Source: Tissierellales bacterium (lineage in GTDB: Bacteria > Bacillota > Clostridia > Tissierellales > Tissierellaceae). Taken from it: a DNA stretch of 64,000 nt. The stretch spans positions 1 through 64,000 of the forward strand of contig JASLAT010000030.1 of the NCBI GenBank assembly GCA_030146915.1, in the 5' to 3' direction. The notes under the pieces are model-generated. The model saw only the letters and a list, made by a program, of their open reading frames with translations. It did no database searches and was not told where the DNA came from. The translations under genes were made by a program, and so were the position numbers. Each line of letters starts with the position of its first letter. The stretch's first letter is position 1. This document shows positions 38,842 through 48,715 of the stretch, piece after piece.

Positions 38842-40164
38842 CTATCTCATTTCTCTTTTCATATTTTTTACAAAAGTTTCATTATCTTTAGTCATTTTCA
38901 TATTATTTAAAAATGTTTCTGTAAAATCCATAGTGGTCATATTAGCCATAGCACGTCTTAAATACCAAATAGTATCTAGTTCATCTTTATTAAGAAGTAG
39001 TTCTTCTTTTCTAGTACTGGATTTAGTAATATCCATAGCTGGGAAAACCCTTCTTTCCGCTAGGGCTCTATCTAGATGGATTTCCATATTTCCTGTACCC
39101 TTAAATTCTTCAAATATAACATCGTCCATTCTACTACCTGTATCTACTAAAGCAGTTGCTAATATTGTTAAGCTTCCGCCTTCTTCCATATTTCTTGCTG
39201 CTCCAAAGAATCTTTTTGGTTTGTGAAGTGCACCTGGGTCCAATCCCCCGGATAAGGTTCTTCCTGTTGATGGTATGGTTAAATTATAGGCTCTGGCTAG
39301 TCTAGTAATACTATCTAGAAGGATAACAACATCCTTACCTTGTTCTACAAGCCTCTTAGCTCTTTCTAATACTATTTCTGAAACTTTGGCATGATGTTGT
39401 GGAAGTTCATCGAAAGTAGAGTATACTACATCCCCTTTAACAGATCTTTTCATATCTGTTACTTCCTCTGGCCTTTCACCGATAAGTAAAACTATTATTT
39501 CCATTTCTGGATGGTTCTTAGCAATTGAATCTGCCACCATTTTTAAAAGGGTAGTCTTTCCTGCCTTAGGTGGGGAAACTATCATACCCCTTTGGCCCTT
39601 ACCTATAGGAGATACTAAATCTATTATTCTTGTAGCTAGCTTATCGCTAGATATTTCTAATTTAATTTTCTCCCTTGGGTAAATAGGTGTTAAATTTTCG
39701 AATCTAGGCCTATTTCTACAAAGTTCTGGGTCCATCCCATTAACAGATTGAATGTATAAAAGAGCATTGTATCTCTCCCCTTGATTAGGCTCTCTAGTAA
39801 TACCAAATACCTTATCTCCAGTTTCAAGTCTAAACCTTCTTATTTGAGAAGGTGAAACATATATATCATCCTCACTTGATAAATAGTTATCCCTTCTTAA
39901 AAATCCATATCCATCTTGATGAACCTCTAATATACCCACCGCTCCATTAACTTCTTCTTGTTTCTCTAACTCTTCACTAGCATTTTCAGATATACCACTA
40001 GTATCTAAGTCTTCAGTATCTATAGGAAAGTTTTCCTTATTAATATTAAAGATTTTATCTATAAGATCAGCCTTACTATATTTATATACCTGAGGTATAT
40101 TTAATACTTTAGCTATTTCCCTTAAATCTGCTAGTGTTTTACCCTCTAATTCATTCTTTGTCAA
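38842..40164 (-). CDS. rho: Transcription termination factor Rho
   Basis: The 440-residue hexameric RNA helicase has a Rho N-terminal SAP-like domain (1-45), an RNA-binding OB fold ([15 protein letters not shown]) and an ATPase core with Walker [14 protein letters not shown] and Walker [18 protein letters not shown]. Translation starts at TTG 40164 after GGGGGTG. It is part of the conserved glpX-rho-rpmE group. Confidence 0.97.
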   Translation of the reverse strand: MTKNELEGKTLADLREIAKVLNIPQVYKYSKADLIDKIFNINKENFPIDTEDLDTSGISENASEELEKQEEVNGAVGILEVHQDGYGFLRRDNYLSSEDDIYVSPSQIRRFRLETGDKVFGITREPNQGERYNALLYIQSVNGMDPELCRNRPRFENLTPIYPREKIKLEISSDKLATRIIDLVSPIGKGQRGMIVSPPKAGKTTLLKMVADSIAKNHPEMEIIVLLIGERPEEVTDMKRSVKGDVVYSTFDELPQHHAKVSEIVLERAKRLVEQGKDVVILLDSITRLARAYNLTIPSTGRTLSGGLDPGALHKPKRFFGAARNMEEGGSLTILATALVDTGSRMDDVIFEEFKGTGNMEIHLDRALAERRVFPAMDITKSSTRKEELLLNKDELDTIWYLRRAMANMTTMDFTETFLNNMKMTKDNETFVKNMKREMR

Positions 40165-40184
40165 ATTGACACCCCCTTATAAAA

Positions 40185-40211
40185 GAGTCTAAGGTAAAAA
40201 ACCTTAGACTC
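40185..40211 (-). terminator. Terminator of glpX
   Basis: GAGTCTAAGGT and ACCTTAGACTC form an 11-bp perfect stem around five A. TTTTAT follows on the minus strand. Confidence 0.8.
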
Positions 40212-40221
40212 AAGTTTTAAT

Positions 40222-41190
40222 CTATTTTGCATATTCTGGTTTTTTCTCAAGCTGATGAACTGCTTCTATAAATCTTAAAGTTCCTGTCTCAGACCTTAAT
40301 ACTAAAGTATGAGTAGAAGCCTTATTATCTTTATAATATTTTACACCATCTAGAAGCTCCCCATGAGAAACTCCTGTAGCAGCAAAAACTACTTCATTTC
40401 CCTTGATCATATCATCTATATTATATACTTTTTCTATATCAACATTCATAGCCTTACATCTTGATAATTGCTCATCATCACTTGGTTTTAAAATACCTTG
40501 GAAATCTCCTCCTAAGCATTTTAAAGCTGCTGCAGCTAAAACTCCCTCTGGAGCTCCACCTATACCCATTAAAATATCTACACCTGTATAATCAAAACAA
40601 GTAGATATAGCTGCTAGTACATCTCCATCAGAGATCATCTTAATTCTAGCACCTAAGTTTCTTATTTCAGTTACCATTTCATCATGTCTAGGTCTATCTA
40701 ACAAAGTAACTGTAACTTCAGATATATCTTTTCCTAAAGCTTTAGCAACATTTTTTATATTATCAGTAACTGAAGCTTTAATATCAATCGCTCCTTTAGC
40801 TCTTGGTCCTACAGCCATCTTATGCATGTAAACATCCGGAGCTTTTAAAAGTGTATCTCTTGGAGCAATTGCTACAACTGAAATAGCATTAGGAAGTCCA
40901 TTTGCTACTGAAGTAGTTCCATCTAATGGGTCTACAGCTATATCTATCTTTAAGCTATCTTCCCCAGCCTTTCCTATTTGCTCACCTATGTAAAGCATAG
41001 GGGCCTCATCAATTTCTCCCTCTCCAATAACAACTTCTCCATCTATATCTAAAGTATCAAACATTCTTCTCATTGAATCTACCGCAGCTTGGTCTGCTGC
41101 ATTTTTATCTCCTCTACCTAATAGTTTAGCACTAGATAAAGCAGCTGCTTCTGTAACTCTCGCTAAGTTTAAAGCTAAATTTCTATCCAT
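40222..41190 (-). CDS. glpX: Class II fructose-1,6-bisphosphatase (GlpX)
   Basis: The gluconeogenic phosphatase has 322 residues. Metal and substrate motifs are EVVIGEGEIDEAPMLYIGE, DIAVDPLDGTTSVA and GIGGAPEGVLAAAALKCLGG. It lies in the order fba-tal-glpX, a sugar-phosphate block shared with Bacillus (fbaA-ywjH-ywjI). Confidence 0.96.
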   Translation of the reverse strand: MDRNLALNLARVTEAAALSSAKLLGRGDKNAADQAAVDSMRRMFDTLDIDGEVVIGEGEIDEAPMLYIGEQIGKAGEDSLKIDIAVDPLDGTTSVANGLPNAISVVAIAPRDTLLKAPDVYMHKMAVGPRAKGAIDIKASVTDNIKNVAKALGKDISEVTVTLLDRPRHDEMVTEIRNLGARIKMISDGDVLAAISTCFDYTGVDILMGIGGAPEGVLAAAALKCLGGDFQGILKPSDDEQLSRCKAMNVDIEKVYNIDDMIKGNEVVFAATGVSHGELLDGVKYYKDNKASTHTLVLRSETGTLRFIEAVHQLEKKPEYAK

Positions 41191-41206
41191 CTTAACACTC
41201 CTTGTA

Positions 41207-41851
41207 TTAAGACTGGGAGTTTTCCCAGTCTTTTATAAATTGTTTAATTCCTCTGTCTGTTAGAGGATGAGACATCATGTCTTTAAAAATTTTATATGGT
41301 ATCGTGGCTATATCAGAGCCTACTAAAGCAGCATCTGCTACTGCCTTTGAACTTCTTATACTTGCAGCTATAATTTCTGTTTCTATATTATGAATCTCAA
41401 ATACTTCTGCTATATCTTCAACTAAGGATATTCCAGAAGCTCCAATATCATCTAAACGACCTAAAAAAGGACTTACATAATTCGTTCCTGCCCTAGCTGC
41501 TAAAAGAGCTTGTTCTAGTGAGAAAATCAAGGTAGTATTAGTTTTTATTCCCTCTTTTGAAAAAGTCTTAATAGCCTTAAGGCCATCCTGAGTCATAGGA
41601 ACCTTTACCACTATATTCTTATCTATCTTGGCTAATTCTCTACCTTCTTTTAGCATATCTTCATATTCTGTAGATATTAACTCAGCACTTATTGGCCCAT
41701 CTACTATCTTAGATATTTCCCCAATTATTTCTTTAATATTTCTGCCTTCCTTAGCTATTAAACTAGGATTGGTTGTAACTCCTGATAAAACACCTAAATC
41801 ATTTATTTCTTTTATTTCTTCTATATTAGCTGTATCTATAAAAAGTTTCAC
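41207..41851 (-). CDS. Transaldolase-like protein / fructose-6-phosphate aldolase family (TalC/MipB)
   Basis: From GTG 41851, which has AGGAGG 6 bases upstream, the protein has 214 residues, the usual short size of the family. The Schiff-base Lys is in NIVVKVPMT (about residue 84). [14 protein letters not shown] opens the barrel, and [11 protein letters not shown] follows. It transfers dihydroxyacetone units among sugar phosphates. The gene starts inside the 3' end of fba. Confidence 0.93.
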   Translation of the reverse strand: MKLFIDTANIEEIKEINDLGVLSGVTTNPSLIAKEGRNIKEIIGEISKIVDGPISAELISTEYEDMLKEGRELAKIDKNIVVKVPMTQDGLKAIKTFSKEGIKTNTTLIFSLEQALLAARAGTNYVSPFLGRLDDIGASGISLVEDIAEVFEIHNIETEIIAASIRSSKAVADAALVGSDIATIPYKIFKDMMSHPLTDRGIKQFIKDWENSQS

Positions 41852-41862
41852 TCTCTGCCTCC

Positions 41863-42720
41863 TTATTTCCAAGCCTTATTAACTGAACCAAATACCTCCA
41901 TTTTTTCCTTAATAGTTTCTTTCATTGCCTCTTTAGCAGGTCCTAGTATTTTTCTTGGGTCTATAACTTCTGGGTTTTTAGCTACAAAATCATGAATTGC
42001 TTCTGTAAAAGCTCTTCTTAAATCAGTATCTATATTAACTTTACATATTCCTAAAGAAATTGCTTTTTCTAAATCTTTATAAGCTACCCCAGAAGAACCA
42101 TGTAATACTAATGGTACATCTACTAAACTTCTAATTTCTTTTATTCTATCAAAATCTATATTAGGTTCACCCTTATAAACTCCGTGAGCTGTTCCTACAG
42201 CTATTGCTAATGAGTCTACTCCTGTTCTTTCTACAAACTCTTTAGCTTCTTTTGGATCTGTAAAAGTTGCATCTTTTTCATCAACAGAAACGTCATCTTC
42301 TGTTCCACCAATTTTTCCTAACTCAGCTTCAACACTTACTCCTACAGCATGAGCTATTTCAACTACCTCTTTTGTCTTTTCTATATTTTCTTCAAATGGA
42401 TATTGAGAACCATCTATCATAACAGATGAGAAACCATTTCTAATACATCCTATTATTTGTTTAAAATCCGTTCCATGATCTAGGTGTATTGCAACTGGTA
42501 CTGATGCATTTTCAGCAGCAGTTTTTGCTAAAGCTGCAATATACTCTATACCCGCATAGCTTATTCCACCTTGACTAGCCTGAAGTATTACTGGGGATTT
42601 CGTTTCCTCAGCCGCCTCTATTATAGCCTGGATTATCTCCATATTATTAACATTAAAAGCACCTACTGCATAACCTTTATCTTGAGCATCTTGTAATATT
42701 TCCTTACCTGTAACTAACAT
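41863..42720 (-). CDS. fba: Class II fructose-1,6-bisphosphate aldolase
   Basis: The zinc-dependent aldolase has 285 residues. Ligand motifs are [11 protein letters not shown], a His in [13 protein letters not shown] and VLHGSSGVA. It catalyses the reversible cleavage of fructose bisphosphate in glycolysis and gluconeogenesis. It heads the fba-tal-glpX run. Confidence 0.97.
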   Translation of the reverse strand: MLVTGKEILQDAQDKGYAVGAFNVNNMEIIQAIIEAAEETKSPVILQASQGGISYAGIEYIAALAKTAAENASVPVAIHLDHGTDFKQIIGCIRNGFSSVMIDGSQYPFEENIEKTKEVVEIAHAVGVSVEAELGKIGGTEDDVSVDEKDATFTDPKEAKEFVERTGVDSLAIAVGTAHGVYKGEPNIDFDRIKEIRSLVDVPLVLHGSSGVAYKDLEKAISLGICKVNIDTDLRRAFTEAIHDFVAKNPEVIDPRKILGPAKEAMKETIKEKMEVFGSVNKAWK

Positions 42721-42753
42721 ATATAACTCCCTCCATTTTCTTTTTCCATCCTT

Positions 42754-42759
42754 ATTATA
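42754..42759 (-). promoter_or_regulatory. Extended -10 of fba
   Basis: TGTTATAAT on the minus strand, about 35 bases upstream of the fba ATG. A weak TACATA lies 17 bases before it. Confidence 0.5.
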
Positions 42760-42849
42760 ACAGATATTTACTAAAGTATGTACTATTTAAGCTATTTTTT
42801 CTATAATTTTCTTATATGTGCATCATATATAGCTATATTGGCTGTACAT

Positions 42850-43782
42850 TTATAAGCTAACCCTAGTTCCTACCCTTCCTTCTAAGGCTTCCTTGGCCTT
42901 ATCAAGAGATGTAATATAGGCTACCTTACCTAATTTAGCAAACTCTAAAGCTGCCTCAACTTTTGGTAGCATACTTCCTTTAGCAAACTCTCCTCTGTGA
43001 AGATATTCTTCTAACTTTTGGACACTTACATCTGTAAGCTTTTTTTCACTTTCCTTACCATAATTGATAAAAACATGGTCAACATCTGTAAGAATCATCA
43101 ATATATCAGCATCGATAAGCTCTGCCATTTTACAACTTGTAAGATCCTTATCTATAACAGCCTCTATTGACTTAAGACGATTGTTCTCCCTAACCATAGG
43201 TATTCCACCGCCACCACCAGCTATAACCAATCTATCAAGATCTAATAGTGACTTAATAGTATCCTTTTCTACTATAGATATAGGCTTAGGTGAATAAACC
43301 ACCCTTCTATAACCACGATTAGAATCCTTTTTTATCTGCCAGGATTTTTCCTCTTTTATTCTTTTATATTCCTCTTCATTGTAGAATCTTCCAACTGGCT
43401 TTGTTGGATCTAAAAAAGCTGGATCATCTTTTGATACTTCCACCCTGGTTAAAAGACAGGCAATTTCCTTCTTTATTCCTTCTTCCATAAATTTATTCTC
43501 TAGGCTCTCTTGTAACATCTGACCTATAAAACCCTGGGTTTCTGCTGTTAAGATATATAAGGGAAGGGAAGGTACTGTTTTTTCTGTTAAATCATTCTGT
43601 AGTAGTAAATTACCAACTTGTGGACCATTACCATGATTTATTACTAATTTATAACCTTCTTTGACTAGGGAAGCTATTAGACTTGACGTTTTTTCAACAT
43701 TGTTATACTGATTCTCATAGGTTGCCTCTTGCCCCGCTTCTAATATGGCATTTCCACCTAAGGCAATAACTATTTTTTTCAT
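42850..43782 (-). CDS. arcC: Carbamate kinase
   Basis: The 310-residue amino-acid-kinase-fold enzyme has IALGGNAIL at the start, NHGNGPQVGNLLLQ, VIAGGGGGIPMVRE and DKDLTSCKMAELIDADILMILTDV. It makes ATP from carbamoyl phosphate and ADP. No arginine deiminase or ornithine carbamoyltransferase gene is adjacent, so the source of carbamoyl phosphate is elsewhere. It appears to be a single-gene unit. Confidence 0.95.
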   Translation of the reverse strand: MKKIVIALGGNAILEAGQEATYENQYNNVEKTSSLIASLVKEGYKLVINHGNGPQVGNLLLQNDLTEKTVPSLPLYILTAETQGFIGQMLQESLENKFMEEGIKKEIACLLTRVEVSKDDPAFLDPTKPVGRFYNEEEYKRIKEEKSWQIKKDSNRGYRRVVYSPKPISIVEKDTIKSLLDLDRLVIAGGGGGIPMVRENNRLKSIEAVIDKDLTSCKMAELIDADILMILTDVDHVFINYGKESEKKLTDVSVQKLEEYLHRGEFAKGSMLPKVEAALEFAKLGKVAYITSLDKAKEALEGRVGTRVSL

Positions 43783-43809
43783 CCAAACATCTCCTTAAAT
43801 AGTAAAAGT

Positions 43810-43827
43810 ACTTTCACAGTTGAAAGT
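43810..43827. promoter_or_regulatory. Inverted repeat in the arcC leader
   Basis: ACTTTCA-CAGT-TGAAAGT is a 7-bp inverted repeat between a possible extended -10 (TGCTATACT, -10 at 43848-43853 on the minus strand) and the arcC ribosome site. It may be an operator or leader hairpin. Confidence 0.35.
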
Positions 43828-43891
43828 TTATAAGTAAATCTTATAAAAGTATAGCATAGTATATTTTCTCTGTCTAGAAAAGCACACAAAA

Positions 43892-43913
43892 AAACCACTG
43901 TTGCCAGTGGTTT
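43892..43913 (-). terminator. Terminator of kce
   Basis: AAACCACTG and CAGTGGTTT form a 9-bp stem with loop TTGC, followed by TTTTTTG on the minus strand. Confidence 0.92.
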
Positions 43914-43919
43914 AAAATA

Positions 43920-44738
43920 TTATCTAGCTTCTAAACTTAAAATTTCTCTTGCTTCTTCTGGAGTTGCTACTTCTCTACCTAATAATTCAGCTAGTTTAAC
44001 TATTTTTTCTACTAACTGTCCATTAGATTCAGCCTTAACTCCTTTTTCTAAATAAATGTTATCTTCAAATCCAACTCTTACATGACCACCCATTACTATT
44101 GCCATAGCAGCTAATGGAAGCTCAAGTCTACCTGTTCCTGCTACAGTCCAAGTTGAACCTTCTGGTATACTATCTACTAAGAATGCTAAGTCTCTAGCTT
44201 CTCCACCCATTTGTACTCCTAATACGAAGTCAAAGTGAGCTGGTTTATTTATTAAACCTTCTTTTATTAATCTGTTAGCAGCATCTACCATTCCCTTATC
44301 GAATATTTCGATTTCTGGTTTAACTCCTCTTTCTTGGAATTTTTTACAGAAGTTTCTTATAGATGTATCTGTGTTTAAGAAAACTTCATCTCCACCGAAG
44401 TTAGCTGTTCCTGTACTTAATGTAGCCATTTCTGGGTGTAATTCTGTAGGTTGTAGTCTTTCATCATCGCTCATACCTACTGCTCCACCAGTTGATGGTT
44501 GTACTATTACTCCTGGGCAAGCTGCTTCTATTGCTTCTATTGCTTCTTTAAATCTTTCCTTGCTTTGAGTTGGTTTACCATCATCTTCTCTTACGTGTAA
44601 GTGAATTATACTAGCACCTGCATCATAAGCTGCTTTTGCCTCTCTTACAGTTTCTTCTATTGTGTAAGGTACATTAGCATTATGTTCTTTAGTTACTTCT
44701 GCTCCTGATATAGCAGCAGTTATAATTAATTTTTCCAT
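43920..44738 (-). CDS. kce: 3-keto-5-aminohexanoate cleavage enzyme
   Basis: This 272-residue BKACE-family TIM barrel has zinc ligands in the family positions: Glu14, His46 and His48 (IIHLHVRED), plus the late Glu near 230 (VGFEDNIYLEKG). Kce takes 3-keto-5-aminohexanoate and acetyl-CoA to acetoacetate and 3-aminobutyryl-CoA in anaerobic lysine fermentation. The next gene upstream, kal, handles the product, which makes this specific member assignment strong. Confidence 0.93.
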   Translation of the reverse strand: MEKLIITAAISGAEVTKEHNANVPYTIEETVREAKAAYDAGASIIHLHVREDDGKPTQSKERFKEAIEAIEAACPGVIVQPSTGGAVGMSDDERLQPTELHPEMATLSTGTANFGGDEVFLNTDTSIRNFCKKFQERGVKPEIEIFDKGMVDAANRLIKEGLINKPAHFDFVLGVQMGGEARDLAFLVDSIPEGSTWTVAGTGRLELPLAAMAIVMGGHVRVGFEDNIYLEKGVKAESNGQLVEKIVKLAELLGREVATPEEAREILSLEAR

Positions 44739-44772
44739 TTATATACTCCTCCTATCCTACTTTTAAATCTAT

Positions 44773-44792
44773 TAGAGGGCCTAGGCCCTCTA
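44773..44792 (-). terminator. GC-rich palindrome between kal and kce
   Basis: TAGAGGGCCTAGGCCCTCTA is a perfect 20-bp palindrome. There is little T-tract, so it may only partly terminate or may stabilise the kal mRNA end. Confidence 0.5.
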
Positions 44793-44810
44793 TCTATATT
44801 GTCTTTATTA

Positions 44811-45197
44811 CTATTTTCTTTGTTTATCTTTTGGTACTACACAAGTTCCTGATGCTTTAGCAACTACAATTGGTTCTTCTAAAACATCACAAGCTGAGTC
44901 AGAAATATCTGGTCTTGGAGCTATAACTTTTCTAGCTTCAAATTCCATTTTTCTTGATGATCCACCTTGCTCAACTATTCTACCTACTGCTTCGATGTAG
45001 TCTCCTGCATATACTGGTGCTGTAAATTGAACATCATCATATGCTACAAAAAGACCTTCGTCTCCATCATTAGTTATTAATAATTCTGTTGCTACGTCTC
45101 CGAATAAACCTAACATTCTTGCTCCATCTACTAGGTTTCCTCCGTAATGTGCATCTTGTGTACTCATTCTTAATCTAATCATTGCTTCTTTTGCCAT
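44811..45197 (-). CDS. kal: 3-aminobutyryl-CoA ammonia-lyase
   Basis: The 128-residue hot-dog-fold protein has [24 protein letters not shown] near its start, as in the characterised Kal of lysine fermenters. It removes ammonia from L-3-aminobutyryl-CoA to give crotonyl-CoA, which is then reduced to butyryl-CoA. It is the first gene of a kal-kce pair with its own strong promoter. Confidence 0.92.
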   Translation of the reverse strand: MAKEAMIRLRMSTQDAHYGGNLVDGARMLGLFGDVATELLITNDGDEGLFVAYDDVQFTAPVYAGDYIEAVGRIVEQGGSSRKMEFEARKVIAPRPDISDSACDVLEEPIVVAKASGTCVVPKDKQRK

Positions 45198-45245
45198 ATC
45201 CTCATTACCTCCAAATTTTTTAATCTATAAGTTACATTCGTTTAT

Positions 45246-45274
45246 ATTATAACATAGTAAATATACTACTTCAA
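45246..45274 (-). promoter_or_regulatory. Promoter of kal-kce with an operator-like palindrome in the spacer
   Basis: On the minus strand, TTGAAG (45269-45274), 17 bases, TATAAT (45246-45251) with an extended TGT. The spacer contains the palindrome TAGTA-AATA-TACTA (45255-45268), a classic repressor position. Confidence 0.7.
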
Positions 45275-45286
45275 TTATATATGAAA

Positions 45287-46309
45287 CTATTTAACTTTAC
45301 CAGCCTGTCTATATTTACCAAAATCTTCAGGTACTTCTACTGATTTATCCCCAAAAATTCTAGCAAGCATAAGCTCTCCTAAGGAATTTCTATAATGCAT
45401 AGGATCATAGAAGTTTCTAGGTTCTAAACTTACTGAATTATAACCAGAAAAATCCCAAAAAGGTAAAATCTTAGAAGCTTCTGTTAAAAAGCGTTCAACA
45501 TCTTCCTCATTGTACCTATCCATTTCTTTTTCATATGTTGGAGCTACTATAAATTCAAAATTTATAGCTCTTTCATCACAATAATCCTTCATTCTTTTAA
45601 GAGCCTTTAAATTTTCCTCAAGTCCACTAGAGTCCATCTTTGATAGTTCCATTTTAAACTCTGGATATTTTTCTAAAAATTCATCGCTAGTTCCTAACTC
45701 CTCACTATCTCTTTTTCTCTTATCATAGACTCCTGTCTCTGCAATAAAATCACTATCTGCCATAGGGTCATATTTTCTTTTCATAAAAGATTCTATCTTA
45801 TCTAATCCATAACCTAAATTTAGGGTTAGAAATTTAAATTTAAAAGGAAGTTCTGCTTCCTTTAATACCTTAGCATGTAATTGATTGTTTATCTCTTCTT
45901 TAATTTCATGATAATGGCTAATTTCATGCATACTATTATGAATAATTATATTTTTCACTGGATAATTTTCTACTAAGTAATGTAAAGTTTTTTCATAATC
46001 GTAATAGTCTCCACCATACATAAGCATACTGTAAAAACTTGCATCTCCATAATATTCATTTAAAAGTTTAGGATCTATTGAGCTACACTTAGAGCCTCCT
46101 ATAACATATGAATCATATTTTTCATGATTTTTATCTAAGTATCCTATTTTAGCTATTCTAGGATTCATAGTCATATTATACTCGTACCAAGAGAAAATTT
46201 TATCTCCAAATACTCCAAATGGATCTACTAAATAGTTAAATCCCCAGACTAATAGTAGAGTAAGTATACTAGATACTAGTAAAATAGCTATCCATTTTCT
46301 CATTTTCAT
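45287..46309 (-). CDS. Membrane-anchored SGNH/DltD-AlgX-like protein, MBOAT partner
   Basis: The 340-residue protein has one N-terminal membrane helix (about 5-27), then an extracellular domain. GGSKCSSIDP (about 71-80) holds the probable nucleophile Ser, and FYDPMHYRNSLG near 303-314 holds the Asp-x-x-His pair of SGNH-type acyl handling proteins. It follows an MBOAT acyltransferase by 12 bases; such pairs O-acylate surface polysaccharides, with the SGNH-like partner moving the acyl group outside the membrane. Confidence 0.78.
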   Translation of the reverse strand: MKMRKWIAILLVSSILTLLLVWGFNYLVDPFGVFGDKIFSWYEYNMTMNPRIAKIGYLDKNHEKYDSYVIGGSKCSSIDPKLLNEYYGDASFYSMLMYGGDYYDYEKTLHYLVENYPVKNIIIHNSMHEISHYHEIKEEINNQLHAKVLKEAELPFKFKFLTLNLGYGLDKIESFMKRKYDPMADSDFIAETGVYDKRKRDSEELGTSDEFLEKYPEFKMELSKMDSSGLEENLKALKRMKDYCDERAINFEFIVAPTYEKEMDRYNEEDVERFLTEASKILPFWDFSGYNSVSLEPRNFYDPMHYRNSLGELMLARIFGDKSVEVPEDFGKYRQAGKVK

Positions 46310-46321
46310 ACAAACACTCCC

Positions 46322-47740
46322 TTAAAATTGGAAATATAAAAAGTCTGATACAACTGTCATTTGAACTAAGGAAATAGTTATAAGTGCACCTATGGCTAAA
46401 GCATGTTTATACGATAGCTTAAAATCCTCCGTAAGTTCCCTAGTATTTCTAGCAAAAAAAGCAATAGCCATTGCTATTAATAAAGTTAAGATAGTTGAAA
46501 AATTGTACGATGCAAACTCCTTTAATCTCCCAAGTATATTAACTAAGTTCATTCCACTAAAAACAGAAGTATCTACTAAGGTTCTAAAGCTTTCCCTAGC
46601 ATGAGATAAGCTATTGGATACAAATAATATTCTAGTTAATATTACGAAAAGAAAGGTCACTGGCCAGGCTAAAACTTTAGGAAATTTTATATCGCTTCTA
46701 ATAATATAGTTAGATATACAAACAAGCGCTCCATTTACTAGTCCCCAAACTATAAAATGCCATCCAGCACCATGCCAAAAACCTGAAACTAAAAAGGTTA
46801 TCATTGTAGCTAAGTAAAATCCAAAACTTCCCCAGTCCTTTCTAAACACATTTCTAAATACATACTTACCTAGAAAGTTAGATAAGGACATATGCCATCT
46901 TCTCCAGTAATCCCTAAAATTAGTAGCCTTATAAGGAGAATTAAAGTTTTCCGGTAATTTAACATTAAAGAACAGTCCCATCCCTATAGCCATATCTGCA
47001 TATCCTGATAGGTCAAAATAGTAAGATAAGGTGTAAGATAAAGACGATAACCAAGCATCTAGCATATTATGACTGGCTACATCTTGGAAAAACACCTTAG
47101 CATAATTAGTAAGCGGGTCTGCTAATAATACCTTTTTACCACATCCTATACTAAAAATAAATAAACCCATGAAAAAATTTCTTTTGTTAAATAAAGGTTG
47201 CTTTTCATCTTTAAACTGCGGAACTATATCACTATGATGAACTATAGGTCCAACAATCAACTGTGGGAAAAAAGTTATAAACAAAAGATAGTCTATTACT
47301 GAATATTCATCCACATTTCCCTTATAACAGTCCACAATATAACCTATTAACTGAAAGGTAAAGAATGATATTCCTATAGGAAGTATTATCTTCTCTAAAT
47401 GAATGTTACTTCCTAAAACTATATTTATATTATCTATAAAGAAATTAGCATACTTAAAATAACCTAATAAAGCCAAATTCTCAAAAAGTCCTATTATAAG
47501 TAAAAATTTCCTACTTTTCTCATCCTCTAGTCTAACTAGAGTTGAGCCTATAACATAGTTGAAAAATACTGAGCCTAAGAAGAATACAAAAAAATCTCCT
47601 GAGCCCTTATAATAAAAATAAAAAGAGGCTAAAATTAGCCACAATTTGCCAATCGTAATATATCCTAATTTATTTAAGAGTCTATAGGTAAGATAGACAA
47701 TTATTAAAAATGCAAAAAAACTATAGGATGTAAATATCAC
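46322..47740 (-). CDS. MBOAT family O-acyltransferase (AlgI/DltB-like)
   Basis: The multi-pass protein of 472 residues from GTG 47740 (GGGAG 6 bases upstream) carries the MBOAT core LPIGISFFTFQLIGYIVDCY, FRDYWRRWHMSLS and the catalytic His in SGFWHGAGWHF. It brings an acyl group, commonly acetyl, through the membrane. It lies between a polysaccharide deacetylase and an SGNH-like partner. An upstream TTG at 47755 is less well placed. Confidence 0.92.
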   Translation of the reverse strand: MIFTSYSFFAFLIIVYLTYRLLNKLGYITIGKLWLILASFYFYYKGSGDFFVFFLGSVFFNYVIGSTLVRLEDEKSRKFLLIIGLFENLALLGYFKYANFFIDNINIVLGSNIHLEKIILPIGISFFTFQLIGYIVDCYKGNVDEYSVIDYLLFITFFPQLIVGPIVHHSDIVPQFKDEKQPLFNKRNFFMGLFIFSIGCGKKVLLADPLTNYAKVFFQDVASHNMLDAWLSSLSYTLSYYFDLSGYADMAIGMGLFFNVKLPENFNSPYKATNFRDYWRRWHMSLSNFLGKYVFRNVFRKDWGSFGFYLATMITFLVSGFWHGAGWHFIVWGLVNGALVCISNYIIRSDIKFPKVLAWPVTFLFVILTRILFVSNSLSHARESFRTLVDTSVFSGMNLVNILGRLKEFASYNFSTILTLLIAMAIAFFARNTRELTEDFKLSYKHALAIGALITISLVQMTVVSDFLYFQF

Positions 47741-47744
47741 ACTA

Positions 47745-48575
47745 TCATCTCCCAATCATATCCTTCACTCTAAGATCATCCCTTATGCTAATCCTTCTAA
47801 TCTCATATATAGATTCACTAGGGTTTTGTCTATCTATTACAAATCCCATTTTAAATCCTAGCTTTTTAATTTCTTCTATAGCTATATCATTAATCTGTCC
47901 ATAAGGATAAGCTATTGTATCTATCTCTACACCAAGATTTTCTTCCATTTCACTTTTCGATTTTTTAAGATCTTCATAGATTCTTTTTCTATAATCCTCC
48001 TCACTCTCTCCCTCATAACTAAGTAGACCCAGTCCTGCCATGTTTTTATATCCATAAGATTTGCCTTCTAGGTTATGTAAGTCAAAACTGTGAGAACCAA
48101 ATTCTATCAATCCTGTATTTAACATTTCCTTAGCTTGATCCCAAGAAAAATGTGGATTTATAGACTTATCCGAATCTATATGTGTATCTCTTCCAACTGA
48201 CCAACCTATTAAATTTATAACAGCCCTGGCTCCATAATCTTTTAAAACTGGAAAGGCCAAGGTATAATTATCTAAATAACCATCATCAAAGGTAATTACC
48301 ACAGGTTTTTTCGGAAGATAAACTTCTTCCCCATTATAGTATTTATAAAGTTCCTCTAAACTTATGGTTTCGTACCCCTCACTTTTTAAATAATCTAAAT
48401 CCTTTTTAAAATTATCCAAAGAAACATGCATAGCCTTGTCATCTTCCTCACCTAATTGTTCTACTATTGAATGATACAAAAGTATTGGTATATCTTCTAC
48501 CCTATCATCACCCTTACAGGATATTAGATTTAAAGATAAAGACATTATCAAGATAAATAGAAACACTTTCCTCAC
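47745..48575 (-). CDS. Lipoprotein polysaccharide deacetylase (NodB domain)
   Basis: The 276-residue precursor has a lipobox LISC (Cys20). The NodB domain shows VITFDDGY with Asp97 and Asp98, and GSHSFDLHNL with His162 and His167 as metal ligands, followed by IAYPYGQIND. It likely removes N-acetyl groups from an exported hexosamine polymer. It starts at GTG 48575 behind GGAGGG. With the MBOAT and SGNH proteins it forms a surface-polysaccharide editing operon. Confidence 0.88.
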   Translation of the reverse strand: MRKVFLFILIMSLSLNLISCKGDDRVEDIPILLYHSIVEQLGEEDDKAMHVSLDNFKKDLDYLKSEGYETISLEELYKYYNGEEVYLPKKPVVITFDDGYLDNYTLAFPVLKDYGARAVINLIGWSVGRDTHIDSDKSINPHFSWDQAKEMLNTGLIEFGSHSFDLHNLEGKSYGYKNMAGLGLLSYEGESEEDYRKRIYEDLKKSKSEMEENLGVEIDTIAYPYGQINDIAIEEIKKLGFKMGFVIDRQNPSESIYEIRRISIRDDLRVKDMIGR

Positions 48576-48715
48576 TTAATCACCCTCCATACTTAATAAA
48601 TAATATCATAGAGACTTTATTTTAACAATAATGTTATTTATCTCTTATTTAACTATTTTGTTACTATATTATGCCAGTATATGTTAATATTATTAGGAGT
48701 TAAGGAGGTGATAGT

